From Psococerastis gibbosa (lineage: Eukaryota > Arthropoda > Insecta > Psocodea > Psocidae), in contig OZ020485.1 of the NCBI GenBank assembly GCA_963971405.1, positions 2,294,001 to 2,358,000 of the forward strand: a stretch of 64,000 nucleotides of DNA. The letters run 5' to 3'. The notes below the pieces were generated by a model, which was given only the letters and a program-made list of their open reading frames with translations, made no database searches and was not told the origin of the DNA. Shown one piece after another: positions 20,019 through 33,100 of the stretch. Position 1 is the stretch's first letter. Each line of letters begins with the position of its first letter. A program made the position numbers and the translations under genes.

Positions 20019-22354
20019 CCAACAAGGCTTGCCGCACATCGGGGCAGCCACTTCCACGCATCCATGATTTGTTAGATAAGTTGAAGGATGCTCAGTTCCT
20101 AACGACTCTAGATTTATTACAGGGCTTCCATCAGGTGCGCCTAGAAGCCTCGTCGAGATACATGACTGCATTTACGGTTGCATCCATGGGTCACTTTGAA
20201 TGGGTCTACGCGCCATTTGGCCTAGCCACACTGCCCGGCTCATTCCAGGCCATCCTGGAAAAAATTCTACGACCTGCTCAGGCCTTCGCCTTCACCTACT
20301 TGGATGACCTATGCATCTACAGCGCCACCTTTGACGAACATGTCCGCCACGTTAATATAGTTCTTGAGTTGCTACGCAATGCTGACCTCCAGTTGAACTG
20401 GAAAAAATCCAAGTTTCTCTCGGCGGAAACAGAATATTTGGGATACGTTGTCGGTGGTGGAGATATCAAAATGTCGGAGGACAAAATCACGGCAATATCC
20501 CGGTATCCCACACCCCGAAATCAGCGTGAAGTCCGAGCTTTCCTTGGTTTGGCTGGCTGGTATCGGCGGTTTATCGACCAATTCTCAGATGTGGCGCGCC
20601 CTTTGAACAATTTGTTGCGGAAAGACACGCCTTTCCTTTGGGGCAACGAGGAACGGTTGGCATTCGAAACCCTAAAGGATAAACTGATTAGCAAGCCAAT
20701 CTTGGCGTGCCCTCGTTTTGATCTCCCTTTTACTTTGGCAGTAGACGCTTCAGATGTTGCTTTGGGAGGCGTTCTTACACAAATGATCGATGGACAGGAA
20801 AGGGTTGTGGCGTATACCTCGAAGACTCTGGGTCCGGCTCAGCGCAACTACTCCGTGACGGAGAAGGAGCTTCTTGCGGTCATCCATGGTATTACTTCGT
20901 TTCGTCAATACCTCTATGGGACACGTTTTACGGTCATTACCGATCATGAAGCGCTTCGCTGGCTCAGCAAGTTGGACACACCCTCAGGTAGAGTCAGCCG
21001 TTGGATCACGACCTTGGCACAATACGATTTCGATGTAGTACATCGAAAAGGTAGCCTTAATGTTGTCCCTGACGCTCTTTCTCGCGTTTCAATCATGGCA
21101 GCAGCTTTTGTACCCATTCCTTCTACTTTGTATCCCGAAAGAATTAAAAATTCTAATGATACCTGGTACCACGATTTGAGGGGCAAAGTGTCTAAAACCC
21201 CGCAAGATTACCCGCTTTTTACATTCCGGGATGAGTTTTTGTATAAGTTGGTAGGTTCCGACCTTCGCTTAGTTGTACCCACTGATGTTCGTCTTGACAT
21301 CATTAAGGAATACCATGATACTCCCCAAGGGGGACACATGAATCATAACAAGACTACAAAACGCATTCGAAATTTATATTATTGGCCATGTCTAGCAAGT
21401 GACGTTCGTCGCTACGTTCAAGCATGTTTCCCATGTCAGCAGTTCAAGGCCAGTAACAAGCCGCCCACTGGGCTAATGACGGTTAAACCGCCCATGCTGA
21501 AGCCTGGAGCTCTGTGGTACATCGATCTAGTGGGTCCTCTTCCTAAATCACAGGCCTATCAATATATCTTGGTTGCGGTCGAAGCATGTACTCGTTGGGT
21601 TGTCTCAGTTCCTATAACTCATATTACAGCCGTAAAAATTATCTCCGCTCTGACCACACATGTTGTGTACCAGTACGGACCGCCATCGGCATGGCTATCC
21701 GACAATGGCTCTCAGTTCACCTCTAGCGCTTTTAAGGAATTCTGTGGGACTTACAATTCGAAGCTAAGGTTTATTCCTCATTATTTCCCATCGGCAAACC
21801 CCACCGAGCGCTGGATAAGGACTTTGAAGACGGTGCTGGCCATATTCAGCACAGAAAATCATAAAACATGGTCGCGTTACTTACCTCTGGTGACTTATGC
21901 CTTACGAGCCACTGTCTGCGACGCCACAGGTTTTTCCCCTGCAAAACTCTTCCTTGGTCGTGAGCTCCCTGCCTTTCAGGACGCTGTGACCAATCTCAAC
22001 CACGCCGACCTGGCGTTATTTGATGCCCCAGTCTATGATGAAGCTTTACAAGGTGAACTTAAGGAAATATACGCCTCCATAATAACCACACATAATCGAG
22101 CTAAACATGCTCAAGCAGAGGCGTACAATACGAAACGTAAGCCTCTTGTTTTGACTGTGGGAACAATGGTGTGGCGACTCAACCATGCTCTGTCTTCGGC
22201 GGCCAAAGATATTACGAAGAAATTTTGTCCCAAATACATTGGACCATTTCAAGTCGCTGAAAAACTCTCGGACACCCAATACAGCTTGCAGAAGTTAAAC
22301 GGCGAGCCGGCGGGGAAATGGCCGGTGTCTCAACTTAGACCTGTTTGTGTCTAA
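20019..22354 (+). CDS. gag-pol: Pol C-terminal part: RT, RNase H, integrase
   Basis: This is the remainder of the LTR element's polyprotein, in the same reading register as 13426-15766. It has no start of its own; the first ATG is at 20153, while the open frame continues from the duplication. Taking 20069 as residue 1, RT has the first catalytic Asp at 15 (TTLDLLQGF) and YLDD at 77-80. The usual FGLxNAP motif reads FGLATLP. RNase H residues are Asp226, the Glu of TEKELL, Asp292 and Asp335. Integrase has an HHCC zinc region (H416, H423, C453, C456), catalytic Asp486, Asp545 and Glu580 with 34 residues between the last two, and a GPY/F module (KYIGPF, 722-727). The protein ends at a normal stop. 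The enzymes look intact but are separated from Gag by the inserted transposon. Confidence 0.92.
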
Positions 22355-22932
22355 ATTTACTCTTTTGTTTTTAGAATTAATAGCGTTAGTTCCACATCTT
22401 TTAACCCTTTAATATTAGTTTTTGTTCGATTGGCTCATTTATGAAGCATCGCTGGTTTCTTTGATTTTTCGCATAGGCTAGTTCTTAAGTTCTTATTCTT
22501 GAGGATTTCGATTTTGTTCGTTCCCAAGTGTTTACAATTTCATTTGCCTTTTTCTCTTTTGATGTTATTCCATACTTGTTACGGGTCCTTAATTTTTTTA
22601 TTGTTTTACGCGCGATGCGCGTTTCCGATTGTTCATTGCATTTTGTGTTGTCTTGTATTGTTCACATATTATGCCTTTTATTGTACACACGCTGAAACAT
22701 TTTTTTGTTTTACGCGTGTGACGCGTTTTTAGTGTAATTTTTGTACTCCTTCCCGCACCATGGTCTTTTCCCGTCCTTTCCCTTTCACTGCTGTCTCTTT
22801 GTCAGAGTTCCTCTCTGGCTGGCGCCCATTTCCCGTTTTGCTCTTGTTTGGTTGTTTTACCCTTTCTACTTGTTTTGTTGTCTCAACGAAGTCGCCTTTC
22901 CGGCCACGTTCGTGTCATGGGTTTTACGCGAT
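22355..22932 (+). other. 3' untranslated region of the LTR element
   Basis: T-rich, with no envelope-like frame. TTTTACGCG occurs three times (about 22604, 22709 and 22922), twice followed within a few bases by a second GCG-containing half. The bases just before the 3' LTR (TTTTACGCGAT) are not a purine tract, so the usual plus-strand primer site is not evident at the expected place. Confidence 0.6.
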
Positions 22933-23847
22933 TGTAACGGGTTTTCCCCGTTATTTCTACGCCGCACCAAGCCTTGGTGCGACGATATTCTTCTTTTCAT
23001 TTTCATTTAACCCCTAGTGCCTTGGAACTGTATCCCAACTATTTCCCGCCTTCCGTCTTCCGACACGTTCTCCCTTCGCGCCAATGGACATAAAATTTCC
23101 CTTTTCACGAGACGCCATTTTGCCATTTATTATTCAGCCATCAACCACAGAAGAATGGTTCGTAATTATTTTCAATTATTTCAGTAAATTCAGCCTTTTC
23201 ATATTAAAAGTTACAGTTATTTTATCCTAAGTTTAAGCAGCATTCCAAAACATATAATATTGACCAAGTAGCACTTCATTTTATGTAAGTAAACCTTCCT
23301 CGTTAAACCTAACCATTCATATTTTGTTCCTCAGAGGCAACGCTAAGTCCGTGTTCGCAGGGGGAGGGCCCCCTTTTTCCTTCCCACCAAATCCACCCAC
23401 TTCCAAGTTCCAGCAGCTTTATTTTATATGACCATCGTGCCAGGGAAGGATAGAAATTAAGTAACCGGGGTTACCAAAGGTGGACATTTCCAGTGTCCTC
23501 GATATTGGGAGGAACAAGAAGTAGAGCCGATGGATTACTCCGGTGGGTGTATTCACTCCTTTATTTTACTTATATTAATTTTGAAGAATAATCAATAAAT
23601 AATTAACAAAAATCAACTTTAATGATTTTAGACTTTTAAGATTTTTAATATTGTAATTTACTAACACCCGGTATAATTTGTATTTTGAAATGTTAGATAG
23701 GTTAATTATTATATTTATTATGACCCGTACCACATTTTATTTTATTAGGCCTTAGGTTGATTCACTAGAATCTACGCCCTGCCTACCGATGAGCTACCCG
23801 CAGAGCGGGGGTTGCCTAAGAGCCATTTTTAACAACTACCCGCTACA
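22933..23847 (+). repeat. 3' LTR (915 bp)
   Basis: Same length as the 5' LTR, with no difference found by eye. Candidate polyadenylation signal AATAAA at 23594-23599. Followed by the TTGT duplication and then resumed array sequence (TTTTTACGCGTCTGAAAG). Confidence 0.95.
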
Positions 23848-23851
23848 TTGT
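23848..23851 (+). repeat. Right target-site duplication of the LTR element (TTGT)
   Basis: Matches 10884-10887. Confidence 0.85.
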
Positions 23852-26800
23852 TTTTACGCGTCTGAAAGTAAAACGGGTGACTTGAAACGACTCATCATTG
23901 CTATAGATACTTCGCTTAACATTTAGTAACCGTATTTGTTAGCAATTTCAGGAATTTAAGGGTGCAAAAAAAGTTAATATGCCGAGATTCGGAAAATAGT
24001 TATTATTCTATCATACGGCGGCATTGAAATAGCTGGAAGACAACGTATTGTATGTGGGGTTATTTGTCCTTCTTGGATTGCCTATTGTATTAACTAAAAT
24101 ATTGTATGCCAACGACATCAACAATTGACAACATAACCCACGGAGTCAAGAAATACCAAAATTGAACTGGAGATTTCCCCGAAATGTTCTTGATTTTTTT
24201 TTTTTTTTTACCGAATTTCAAAGGGAAGGGGGTTGTTGAAAGTTACGTCTTTATACTCGTGTCCAACCTATGTTTATGCCGCTTATAATGAAGTTGTAAC
24301 TTAAGTTGAATGCTTTTTATATATTTTTTCGTCAATATGCACCGAAATTGAATATTAATTAATTTTACGGTCTTGAAAGCAGTATAGGTGGCTTTAATTA
24401 GCCTAACATTGCTACAGATACTATAGTATACATAATGCAATAGTATTTGTTAGTATTCCTGGGACTTAGTGGTGAAAAAAAATTAATATGCCGAGAAACC
24501 GGAAAATATTTATTTATCTACCACATAGCTGCATTGAAATAGCTTGAAGAATACGTATTGTATGTGGGGGTTTTTAAACTTTTTTTGATTTACTCCAGTA
24601 TATGGTAAAACATCATGTGTGAAAAAAACATCTACAAAATACAACATAAGCCACGGTGAAAATAAATACCAAAATCGAACGGGAGATTCCCCCCGACCTT
24701 TTCATGAAATTTTGTGTTTTGACCGAATTTTCAGGGGGAAGGGGGTCGAAAGTAGTTATGTGTTTGTAATCGTTTAAAACTTGTAATTAAGCCGCTTAAA
24801 ATAACCGTTGGCCTAAGTTGGATATTACAGACTGTGTAATTTTTTAACTCTTTCTTGGTCTATATACACCGAAATAGAACATTAATTATATTATATTTTC
24901 GGTTTTGAAAGCATCCGAAATAGAACATTAATTATATTATATTTTCGGTTTTGAAAGCATAATAGGTGGCCTAAATTAGCTTGACATTGCTATAGATACT
25001 ATAGTTAACATTAAACTGTTTCCGTTGGTGATTCTAGGGAAAGAAGGGTGCAAAAAAATTAATATGCCGAAAAACCGGAAAATAGCCATTTGTCTATCAC
25101 TTGGCGGCATTGAAATAGCTGGAAGAATACGTATTGTATATGGGATTATTTACCTTTTTCGGATAGCCTATTATATAAGATAATAAAAGATAAAAAGTCT
25201 ACTAAACTCAACATAAACCATAGAGAATGTAAACCACCGAAAGTGGACATGAAACATGCCCTAAAAAGACACAAATATTCGCAATTTTGGGATTTTACAT
25301 TGCGAAAATATGTTGATATTGTACGTTAATTACATGAATCTGATACAGTAGTATATTGAGTGATAGGTTTTATCCATATTAATTACATATTATAGATATA
25401 GGAAGCCAAATATATGCCATTTTCAACGTGAAACTTGAAGATATCCACACTGTAGCCAAAATGGTAGGCGTAAATTGGAACATTTGTTGATTTTTTGTTT
25501 ACATATGTAAACAGTATGTGAAACTGCAAATTTACTTGAAATTTACTTGAAAGCAATGTGGGTGGCTGAAATTACCTTAGCATTGCTAAAGATACTATAG
25601 TAAACATTAAGCTAGTGCTTCCGTAGGTAAATCCTGGTAATTGCGGGTGCAAAAAAATTAATATGCCGAGAATACCGAAAATAGTCATTTATCTATCACT
25701 TGGCGGCATTGAAATAGCTCGAAGAATAAGTATTGTATATGGGATTATTAACCTTTTTCGGATACCCTATTGTCTAAGATAAGATAATAAAAGATAAAAA
25801 GTCTACTAAACGCAACATTAACCATGGAGTATGTAAAGCACCGAAAGTGGACATGAAACATGCCATCAAAATACACATGTATTCGAAAATTTGGGTTCGA
25901 AAATTTGGGTTCTAAAATTGGGAAAATATGTGGATAATGTACGATAATTACATTAAACCGGTACAGTAGTATAATGTTTGATACATTTTATTCATATAAA
26001 ATGCATATTATAGAAATAGGAAGCAAAACATAGGCCATTTTTAACATAAAAACATGATGATATCCACAATGTACCCGAAATGGTAGGCCTAAATTGGATG
26101 ATTTGTTGATTGTGTGTTGACATTAGTAAACAACATGCGAAACTGCAAATTCACGATACATTTTGACCACGAAAAAGGAGGTAGATTTTTCGAAATTATC
26201 AAAAACGGGAATATTTTCAGGAATTTAGTGGGAAATTTCGTGTTTGACCCGATTTTACAGGGGGAGGGGGATGATGAAAACATCCCTTGTATACGCCCTT
26301 GAAATCATCATTCATACTGCATTCAACGACACATTAAACATCCTCGCGTATTGAAAACTGCAGACAGTGGAATATTTGTAACTGCAGAAACGGGAGAATT
26401 CCTTGTGTTTTTATGCGTCTCGACCGAAATTTCAGGGGGAAGGGGGGAGGAAGAAGTCATGTGTTTGTATTTGCTAAATAGCTGTATTTGTGCCGTTTAT
26501 AATGAAGCTATAATTGTTGGTCCTACTTGGATATTACAGAGTATATAATTTTTTAACTCTTTTATGGTCTTCATACACCGAAATTGAAAATTAACTTATT
26601 TTACGTTATTGAAAGCATTGTGGGTGGCTTCAATTACCATAGCATTGCTACAGATACTTAATTAAACATTATGCAAATGCTTCCGTAGGTAAATCCTGGT
26701 AATTGTGGGTGCAAAAAAATTAATATGCCGAGAATACGGAAAATAGTAATTTATCTATCACTTGGCGGCATTGAAATAACTCGAAGAATACGTAATGTAT

Positions 26801-27626
26801 GTAGCCTTATTTGACCTTTTTAGATACCATATAGTATAATATAAGATAATAAAAGATAAAAACGTCTACTAAACGCAACATAAACCACGGAGTATGTAAA
26901 CCACCGAAAGTGGACGTGAAACATGCCTTAAAAATACACATATAATCGAAAATTTGGGTTCTTAAATTGGGAAAATATGTTGATATTGTACGTTAATGAC
27001 ATTAAACCGGTACAGTAGTACAATATGTGATACATTTTATCCATATAAAATGCATATAATAGAAATAGGAAGCAAAACATTGGCCATTTTTAACGTGAAA
27101 CTTGAAAATATCCACACTGCAACCGAAATGGTAGACCTAAATTGGAAGATTTGTTGATAAGTTGTTGACATTAGTAAACAACATGCGAAACTACAAATTT
27201 ACAAAACATTTTCACCCCTAAAATAAGGGTAGATTTTTCGAGATGATCGAAAACGGGAATAATTTTGAGAATATCGCGTGAAATTTCGTGTTTGACCCGA
27301 TTTTAAAGGGGGAGAGAGGATGATGGAACCACCCCTTGTATACTCGGGTGCAACCCCTATTTATAGTGCCTTTAGCGACCCCTTAACTATTCATGTCGGT
27401 TAAAAATTACAGGCTGTGGAATTTTTTATCTCAAAGCATGCACGGCAGGGTATACACTTTTCCCGCATGTAGGCCTCTTGCACACCCCCCTTACATACCT
27501 AGCTGTGGGGAAACTGGTAGACTGACAGCAATATAACTTACACAGCTGTAAAGAGCAAGGATAGTGGAAAGTAGCAAGGTGGTTTTAAATTTTTCGAATC
27601 AATTTTTTTCCCGCGAAAATCGTCCC

Positions 27627-30194
27627 CGAAAAACGCGTTTTTTCGTCGAAAATGGGCATTTTTTCGCATTTTTGCCCTTTTTCACTTTGCTAATTATCTG
27701 GAAGCCGTCAGATTTTACATAGGTATGAGACCTGGGGGGAAAGTTGGGGAAAGGTTGGCCAAATAGCGCTACGAAGCCATTTTGGCCGCAGCGGATCTCA
27801 ATTTTTTGTTATCGCGTTTTCCGCAGCATAGGAAAACCAATGTAAAATGTGCACTTTTTTTTGGCAATTTTGCAGGGGTTGGGGAAAAATGTCATAACTG
27901 GGCCAATTTTGGCCCGATTGGGATGATTCTATTTTTCCCCCACTCGACTTAGTCCTATCTATCTTTTAAGACCATTTGTCGAGCGGCAGCTCGGGCTGCG
28001 CCCTCGCATGGATTGATCGGTGAGTGGTCGTAGGTGGGTTCTATTAAGTTATAACAAGTGTCTCCGCCACAGGGGCCCTACGGGCCCCACATGGCTCCTA
28101 CACTTGCGCCTGCCGCGGGCGGCAGCTCGGCCTTCGGCCTCGCGGTCACTGCTCATGAGCACTGATCATGGTGGGTATCCTCATGGGTGGCAAATGAATC
28201 CTCGCGTCGAGAGCTTTCCAATGAGCTATCACACACGATTGTATCATGAATGGTACGGGAGTTATGAGTTAAAGAAGGAAGAAGAATTGAAAAAGGCGTG
28301 TTTGGGGGGGGAGGACGGTTATTGGCTATAGTTGCCACTTTTTACTAAGAAATTACATGGGGGTGAAGATGGAACGCAGTGAAAGTTTACTTAAATACGG
28401 AGGAGAACCGTAGGAAACTCGGACCAAACGCAGCTCGGCCCTTCGGGCCTTCTGTCACTGATACTCGAAAATTTGGGTTCTAAAATTGGGAAAATATGTG
28501 GATAATGTACGATAATTACATTAAACCGGTACAGTAGTATAATGTTTGATACATTTTATTCATATAAAATGCATATTATAGAAATAGGAAGCAAAACATA
28601 GGCCATTTTTAACATAAAAACATGATGATATCCACAATGTACCCGAAATGGTAGGCCTAAATTGGATGATTTGTTGATTGTTTGTTGACATTAGTAAACA
28701 AGATGCGAAACTGCAAATTTACGATACATTTTGACCACGAAAAAGGAGGTAGATTTTTCGAAATTATAAAAAACGGGTATATTTTCAGGAATTTAGTGGG
28801 AAATTTCGTGTTTGACCCGATTTTACAGGGGGAGGGGGGATGATGAAAACATCCCTTGTATACGCCCTTGAAAGCATCATTCATACTGCATTCAACGACA
28901 CATTAAACATCCTCGCGTATTGAAAACTGCAGACAGTGGAATATTTGTAACTGCAGAAACGGGAGAATTCCTTGAGTTTTTATGCGTCTCGACCGAAATT
29001 TCAGGGGGAAGGGGGAGGAAGAAGTCATGTGTTTGTATTTGCTAAATAGCTGTATTTGTGCCGCTTATAATGAAGCTATAATTGTTGGTCCTACTTGGAT
29101 ATTACAGAGTATATAATTTTTTAACTCTTTTATGGTCTTCATACACCAAAATTGAAAATGAATTTATTTTACGGTATTGAAAGCATTGTGGGTGGCTTAA
29201 ATTACCATAGCATTGCTACTGATACTTAATTAAACATTATGCAAATGCTTTCGTAGTTAAGTCCTGGTAATTGTGGGTGCAAAAAAATTAATATGCCGAG
29301 AATAAGGAAAATAGTCATTTTTCTATGACTTGGCGGCATTGAAATAGCTGGAAGAATACGTAATGTATATAGGATTATTTGACCTTTTTAGATACAATAT
29401 AGTATAAGATAAGATAGTAAAAGATAAAAACGTCCACTAAACGCAACATGATCCATGGAGTATGTAAAGCACCGAAAGTGGACATGAAACATGCCATTAT
29501 AATACACATATATTCGAAAATTTGGGTTCCTAAATTGGGAAAATATGTTGATATCGTACTTTAAGTACATTAAACCGTTACAGTAGTATAATGTGTGATA
29601 CATTTTATCCATATAAAATGCATATAATAGAAATAGGAAGCAAAACATGGGCTATTTTTAACGTGAAACTTGAAGATATCCACACTGTAGCCGAAATGCT
29701 AGACTTAAATTGTATGATTTGTTGATAACTTGTTTACATTAGTAAACAACATGCGAAACTGCAAATTCAAAAAACATTTTCACCCCTAAAATAAGGGTAG
29801 ATTTTTCGAAATTATCGAAAACGGGAAAATTTTTGAGAATTTCGCGTGAAATTTCGTGTTTGACCCGATTTTAAAGGGGGAGAGGGGATGATGGAACCAC
29901 CCCTTGTACACTCGGGTGCAACCCCTATTTATAGTGCCTTTAGGAACACATTAACTATTCATGTCGGTTAAAAATTGCAGGCTGTGGAATTTTTTATCTC
30001 TAAGCATGCACAGCAGGGTATACCCTTTTCCCGCATGTAGGCCTCTTGCACACCCCCCTTACATACCTAGCTGTGGGGAAACTGGTAGACCGACAGCAAT
30101 ATAACTTACACTGTTGAGAAGAGCAAGGATAGTGGAAAGAAGCAAAGTGGTTTTAAATTTTTCGAATCAATTTTTTTCCCGCGAAAATCGTCCC
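27627..30194 (+). repeat. Array unit 3, internally deleted (2568 bp)
   Basis: Head module sequence runs to GTCACTG at about 28460, then jumps to monomer sequence equivalent to unit 1 near 5583. About 4.75 kb is missing. The bases at the join (GGGCCT-TCT-GTCACTG-AT) differ slightly from both parents, suggesting a small filler or slip. The following monomer matches unit 2 variants (TTTGATACATTTTATTC), so the parent of this part was unit-2-like. Confidence 0.85.
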
Positions 30195-33100
30195 CGAAAA
30201 ACGCGTTTTTTCGTCGAAAATGGGCATTTTTTTCGCATTTTTGCCCTTTTTCACTTTGCTAATTATCTGGAAGCCGTCAGATTTTACATAGGTATGAGAC
30301 CTGGGGGGAAAGTTGGGGAAAGGTTGGCCGAATAGCGCTACGAAGCCATTTTGGCCGCAGCGGATCTCAATTTTTTGTTATCGCGTTTTCCGCAGCATAG
30401 GAAAACCAATGTAAAATGTGCACTTTTTTTGGCAATTTTGCAGGGGTTGGGGAAAAATGTCATAACTGGGCCAATTTTGGCCCGATTGGGATGATTCTAT
30501 TTTTCCCCCACTCGACTTGGTCCTATCTATCTTTTAAGACCATTTGTCGAGCGGCAGCTCGGGCTGCGCCCTCGCATGGATTGATCGGTGAGTGGTCGTA
30601 GGTGGGTTCTATTAAGTTAAAATAACAAGTGTCTCCGCCACAGGGGCCCTACGGGCCCCACATGGCTCCTACACTTGCGCCTGCCGCGGGCGGCAGCTCG
30701 GCCTTCGGCCTCGCGGTCACTGCTCATGAGCACTGATCATGGTGGATATCCTCATGGGTGTCAAATAAATCCTCGCGTCGAGAGCTTTCCAATGAGCTAT
30801 CACACACGATTGTATCATGAATGGTACGGGAGTTATGAGTTAAAGAAGGAAGAAGAAATGAAAAAGGCGTGTTTGGGGGGGGGGGGGGGGAGGACGGTTA
30901 TTGGCTATAGTTGCCACTTTTTACTAAGAAATTACATGGGGGTGAAGATGGAACGCAGTGAAAGTTTACTTTAATACGGAGGAGAACCGTAGGAAACTCG
31001 GACCAAACGCAGCTCGGCCCTTTGGGCCTCGCCGTCACTGCTTCCGTAAATTATGTATTGTGGGGTGTCATGGATGTCAAATCAATCGTCGAGTAGAGAG
31101 CTGTCCAATGAGGCATCACACATCATGCTAACATGAATGGAACGATAGTTAAGAATTAAAGAAGGAAGAGGAATGGAAAAAAGGCGAGTTTGTGAGAGGG
31201 AAGAGGGTGGATGTTGGAAAAAATTTTAAATACTCGTTTCAAACCCTCATTTCAATTGCTTTTATGGACATGTAAGCCATTCATGTCCATTACAAATTTT
31301 AGGCTGTGGAATTGTTTTTCATCTGTTTTTCGGTCTTATTAAACCTAATTGGATATTAATTAATTTTACAGTCATGACACCAATACAGGTTGCTATAGAA
31401 TTGTTAGCAATGCCAATGATAGTATGCCAAGCTTTCAAAAGCAGTATCCTGGGATGAAATGGTTGAAAAAATTATAATTCCGTATGTAAAAAATATGGAA
31501 AATATCTCATTTGCTGCATTGAAACAGCACTAAGAATAGATATTGTAAAATGGGCCGATTTGATTTTTTAGATACCCTACGGTATGAAATAAAAAATTAT
31601 GTCATATAAATCTACATAGCACAACATAAACCACGGGTAAATAAAAATTGAAATGAAATGGGATATTTCCCCGACTTTTCCTTTAACTTTTGTGTTTGGA
31701 CCAAATTTTAAGGGGTTTGGGGGTGTGCTACTTTAAACAGTTTTTGATAGCAATTCTCAGTATTTAAGGATGAAAAAAAATTGGTTGTCTCTATAAGTCG
31801 GTTGTAAAGGCGGTTTACGGACGATAGTTAAACGTGACAACGCCTAAATTAACTTAAATTTAATTAACTAATTAACTTAAATGATATATGGCTGGAAAGG
31901 GAAAGAAACGTGAAAAAGCCCGTATAAGCCTTTAAGTAATTTTAATTTTTTATATATAGGTAGACAATAACGCGGCCGAAAGAGGCCTTTCTTGAGGAAA
32001 ATCGTGCGCACCCCCTGGCGTCTTACACCCTCAAAGCCAAAAACACTTGCTTGATTATCAAAAGGCATATCATGCCATGAAAGAGGAAGATTGGACGAAG
32101 ACATGGGTATAATTTAAATTATTAAGATAGGTCTTCTACATCAAAAAATTGCTTTAAACCCGCCCACGCAATTCAAATGGGATTGCCGGAAATGCGTCAC
32201 TTTGTGTTCCACTCCCGTTTTAGGGGTGAAGGTATGAATTTGAAAATATGTGTTTATACTCGTTTGAAGCCACAATTAATACTGCTTCTAATGAGACATA
32301 AAAAATTATTTTCGGTTGAAAATTGCAGGCTGTCGAATTGAATATCAATTTTTTCGTCAATATGCACCGAAATTGAATATTAATTAATTTTACGGTCTTA
32401 AAAGGAGTATTCTTGGTTTTAATTAGCCTATCTTTGCTGAAAATACTATAATATATATTAAGCAATAGTATGTGTTAGTTACTCCTGGGACTTAATGGTG
32501 AAAAAAAATTATTTTGCCGAGAAAGCGGAAAATATTCATTTATCTATCACACAGCTGCATTGAAACAGCTTGAAGCATACGTATTGCGTGTGGGGGTTTT
32601 GAAATATTTTGATTTAATACAGTACATGTTAAAGTAATTCGTGATAAAAACATGCAGCTACCAAATGCAACATAAGCCACGGAGTAAATAAATACCAATA
32701 TCAAACGGGAGATTTCCCCGACCTTTTCATGAAATTTTGGGTTTTGACCGAATTTTCAGGGGGAAGGGGGTTGAAAGTAGTTGTATGTCTGCATTTTTTT
32801 AAAACCTGTATTTAAGCCGCTTATAATGAGGCAGTAACCGTGTTGCCCTAAGTTGGATATTACAGGCTGAATTATTTTTTAACTCTTTTTTCGTCTATAT
32901 ACACCGAAATTGAACATTTATACTTTTTAAGGTTGAAAAGCAAAATAGGTGGCCTAAATTAGTTTGGCACTGCTATAGATACTATAGTTAACATTAAGCA
33001 ACAGTTTCCGTTGGTTATTCTAGGGAAAAAAGGGTGCAAAAAAAAAAAAATTGATGTTCGAGAATACAGAAAATAGTCATTTATCTATTGAAATTGAAAT

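Larger units (their letters stand above)
10888..23847 (+). mobile_element. Ty3/gypsy LTR retrotransposon, disrupted by a hAT-like element
   Basis: The element is 12960 bp: 915-bp LTRs with TG...CA ends, a 4-bp TTGT duplication, a lysine-tRNA-type primer site, a long leader and one gag-pol frame. Domain order is Gag, zinc knuckles, protease, reverse transcriptase, RNase H and integrase, which is the Ty3/gypsy (Metaviridae) order; no envelope-like frame follows. Of its length, 4252 bp is a nested DNA transposon plus its duplication, so the pre-insertion size was about 8.7 kb. The two LTRs look identical by eye, implying recent integration. The copy cannot make a full Gag-Pol as it stands. Confidence 0.95.
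7318..27626 (+). repeat. Array unit 2, split by an LTR retrotransposon
   Basis: Unit 2 runs from 7318 to the element at 10888 and resumes at 23848. Without the 12960-bp element and the 4-bp duplication it is 7345 bp. It has an (A)nT-rich microsatellite at about 7740-7771 in the head module that other complete units lack. It also has a private 18-bp duplication (TCGAAAATTTGGGT repeated) near 25880-25915, and shares the 46-bp doublet with unit 1. Confidence 0.9.

Noticed and set aside
22499-23017. Hydrophobic frames after pol that might be an envelope gene.
   Set aside because: T-rich DNA reads as Phe/Leu-rich peptide by default. The frames are short, one enters the LTR, and no signal peptide, cleavage site or fusion features are seen.
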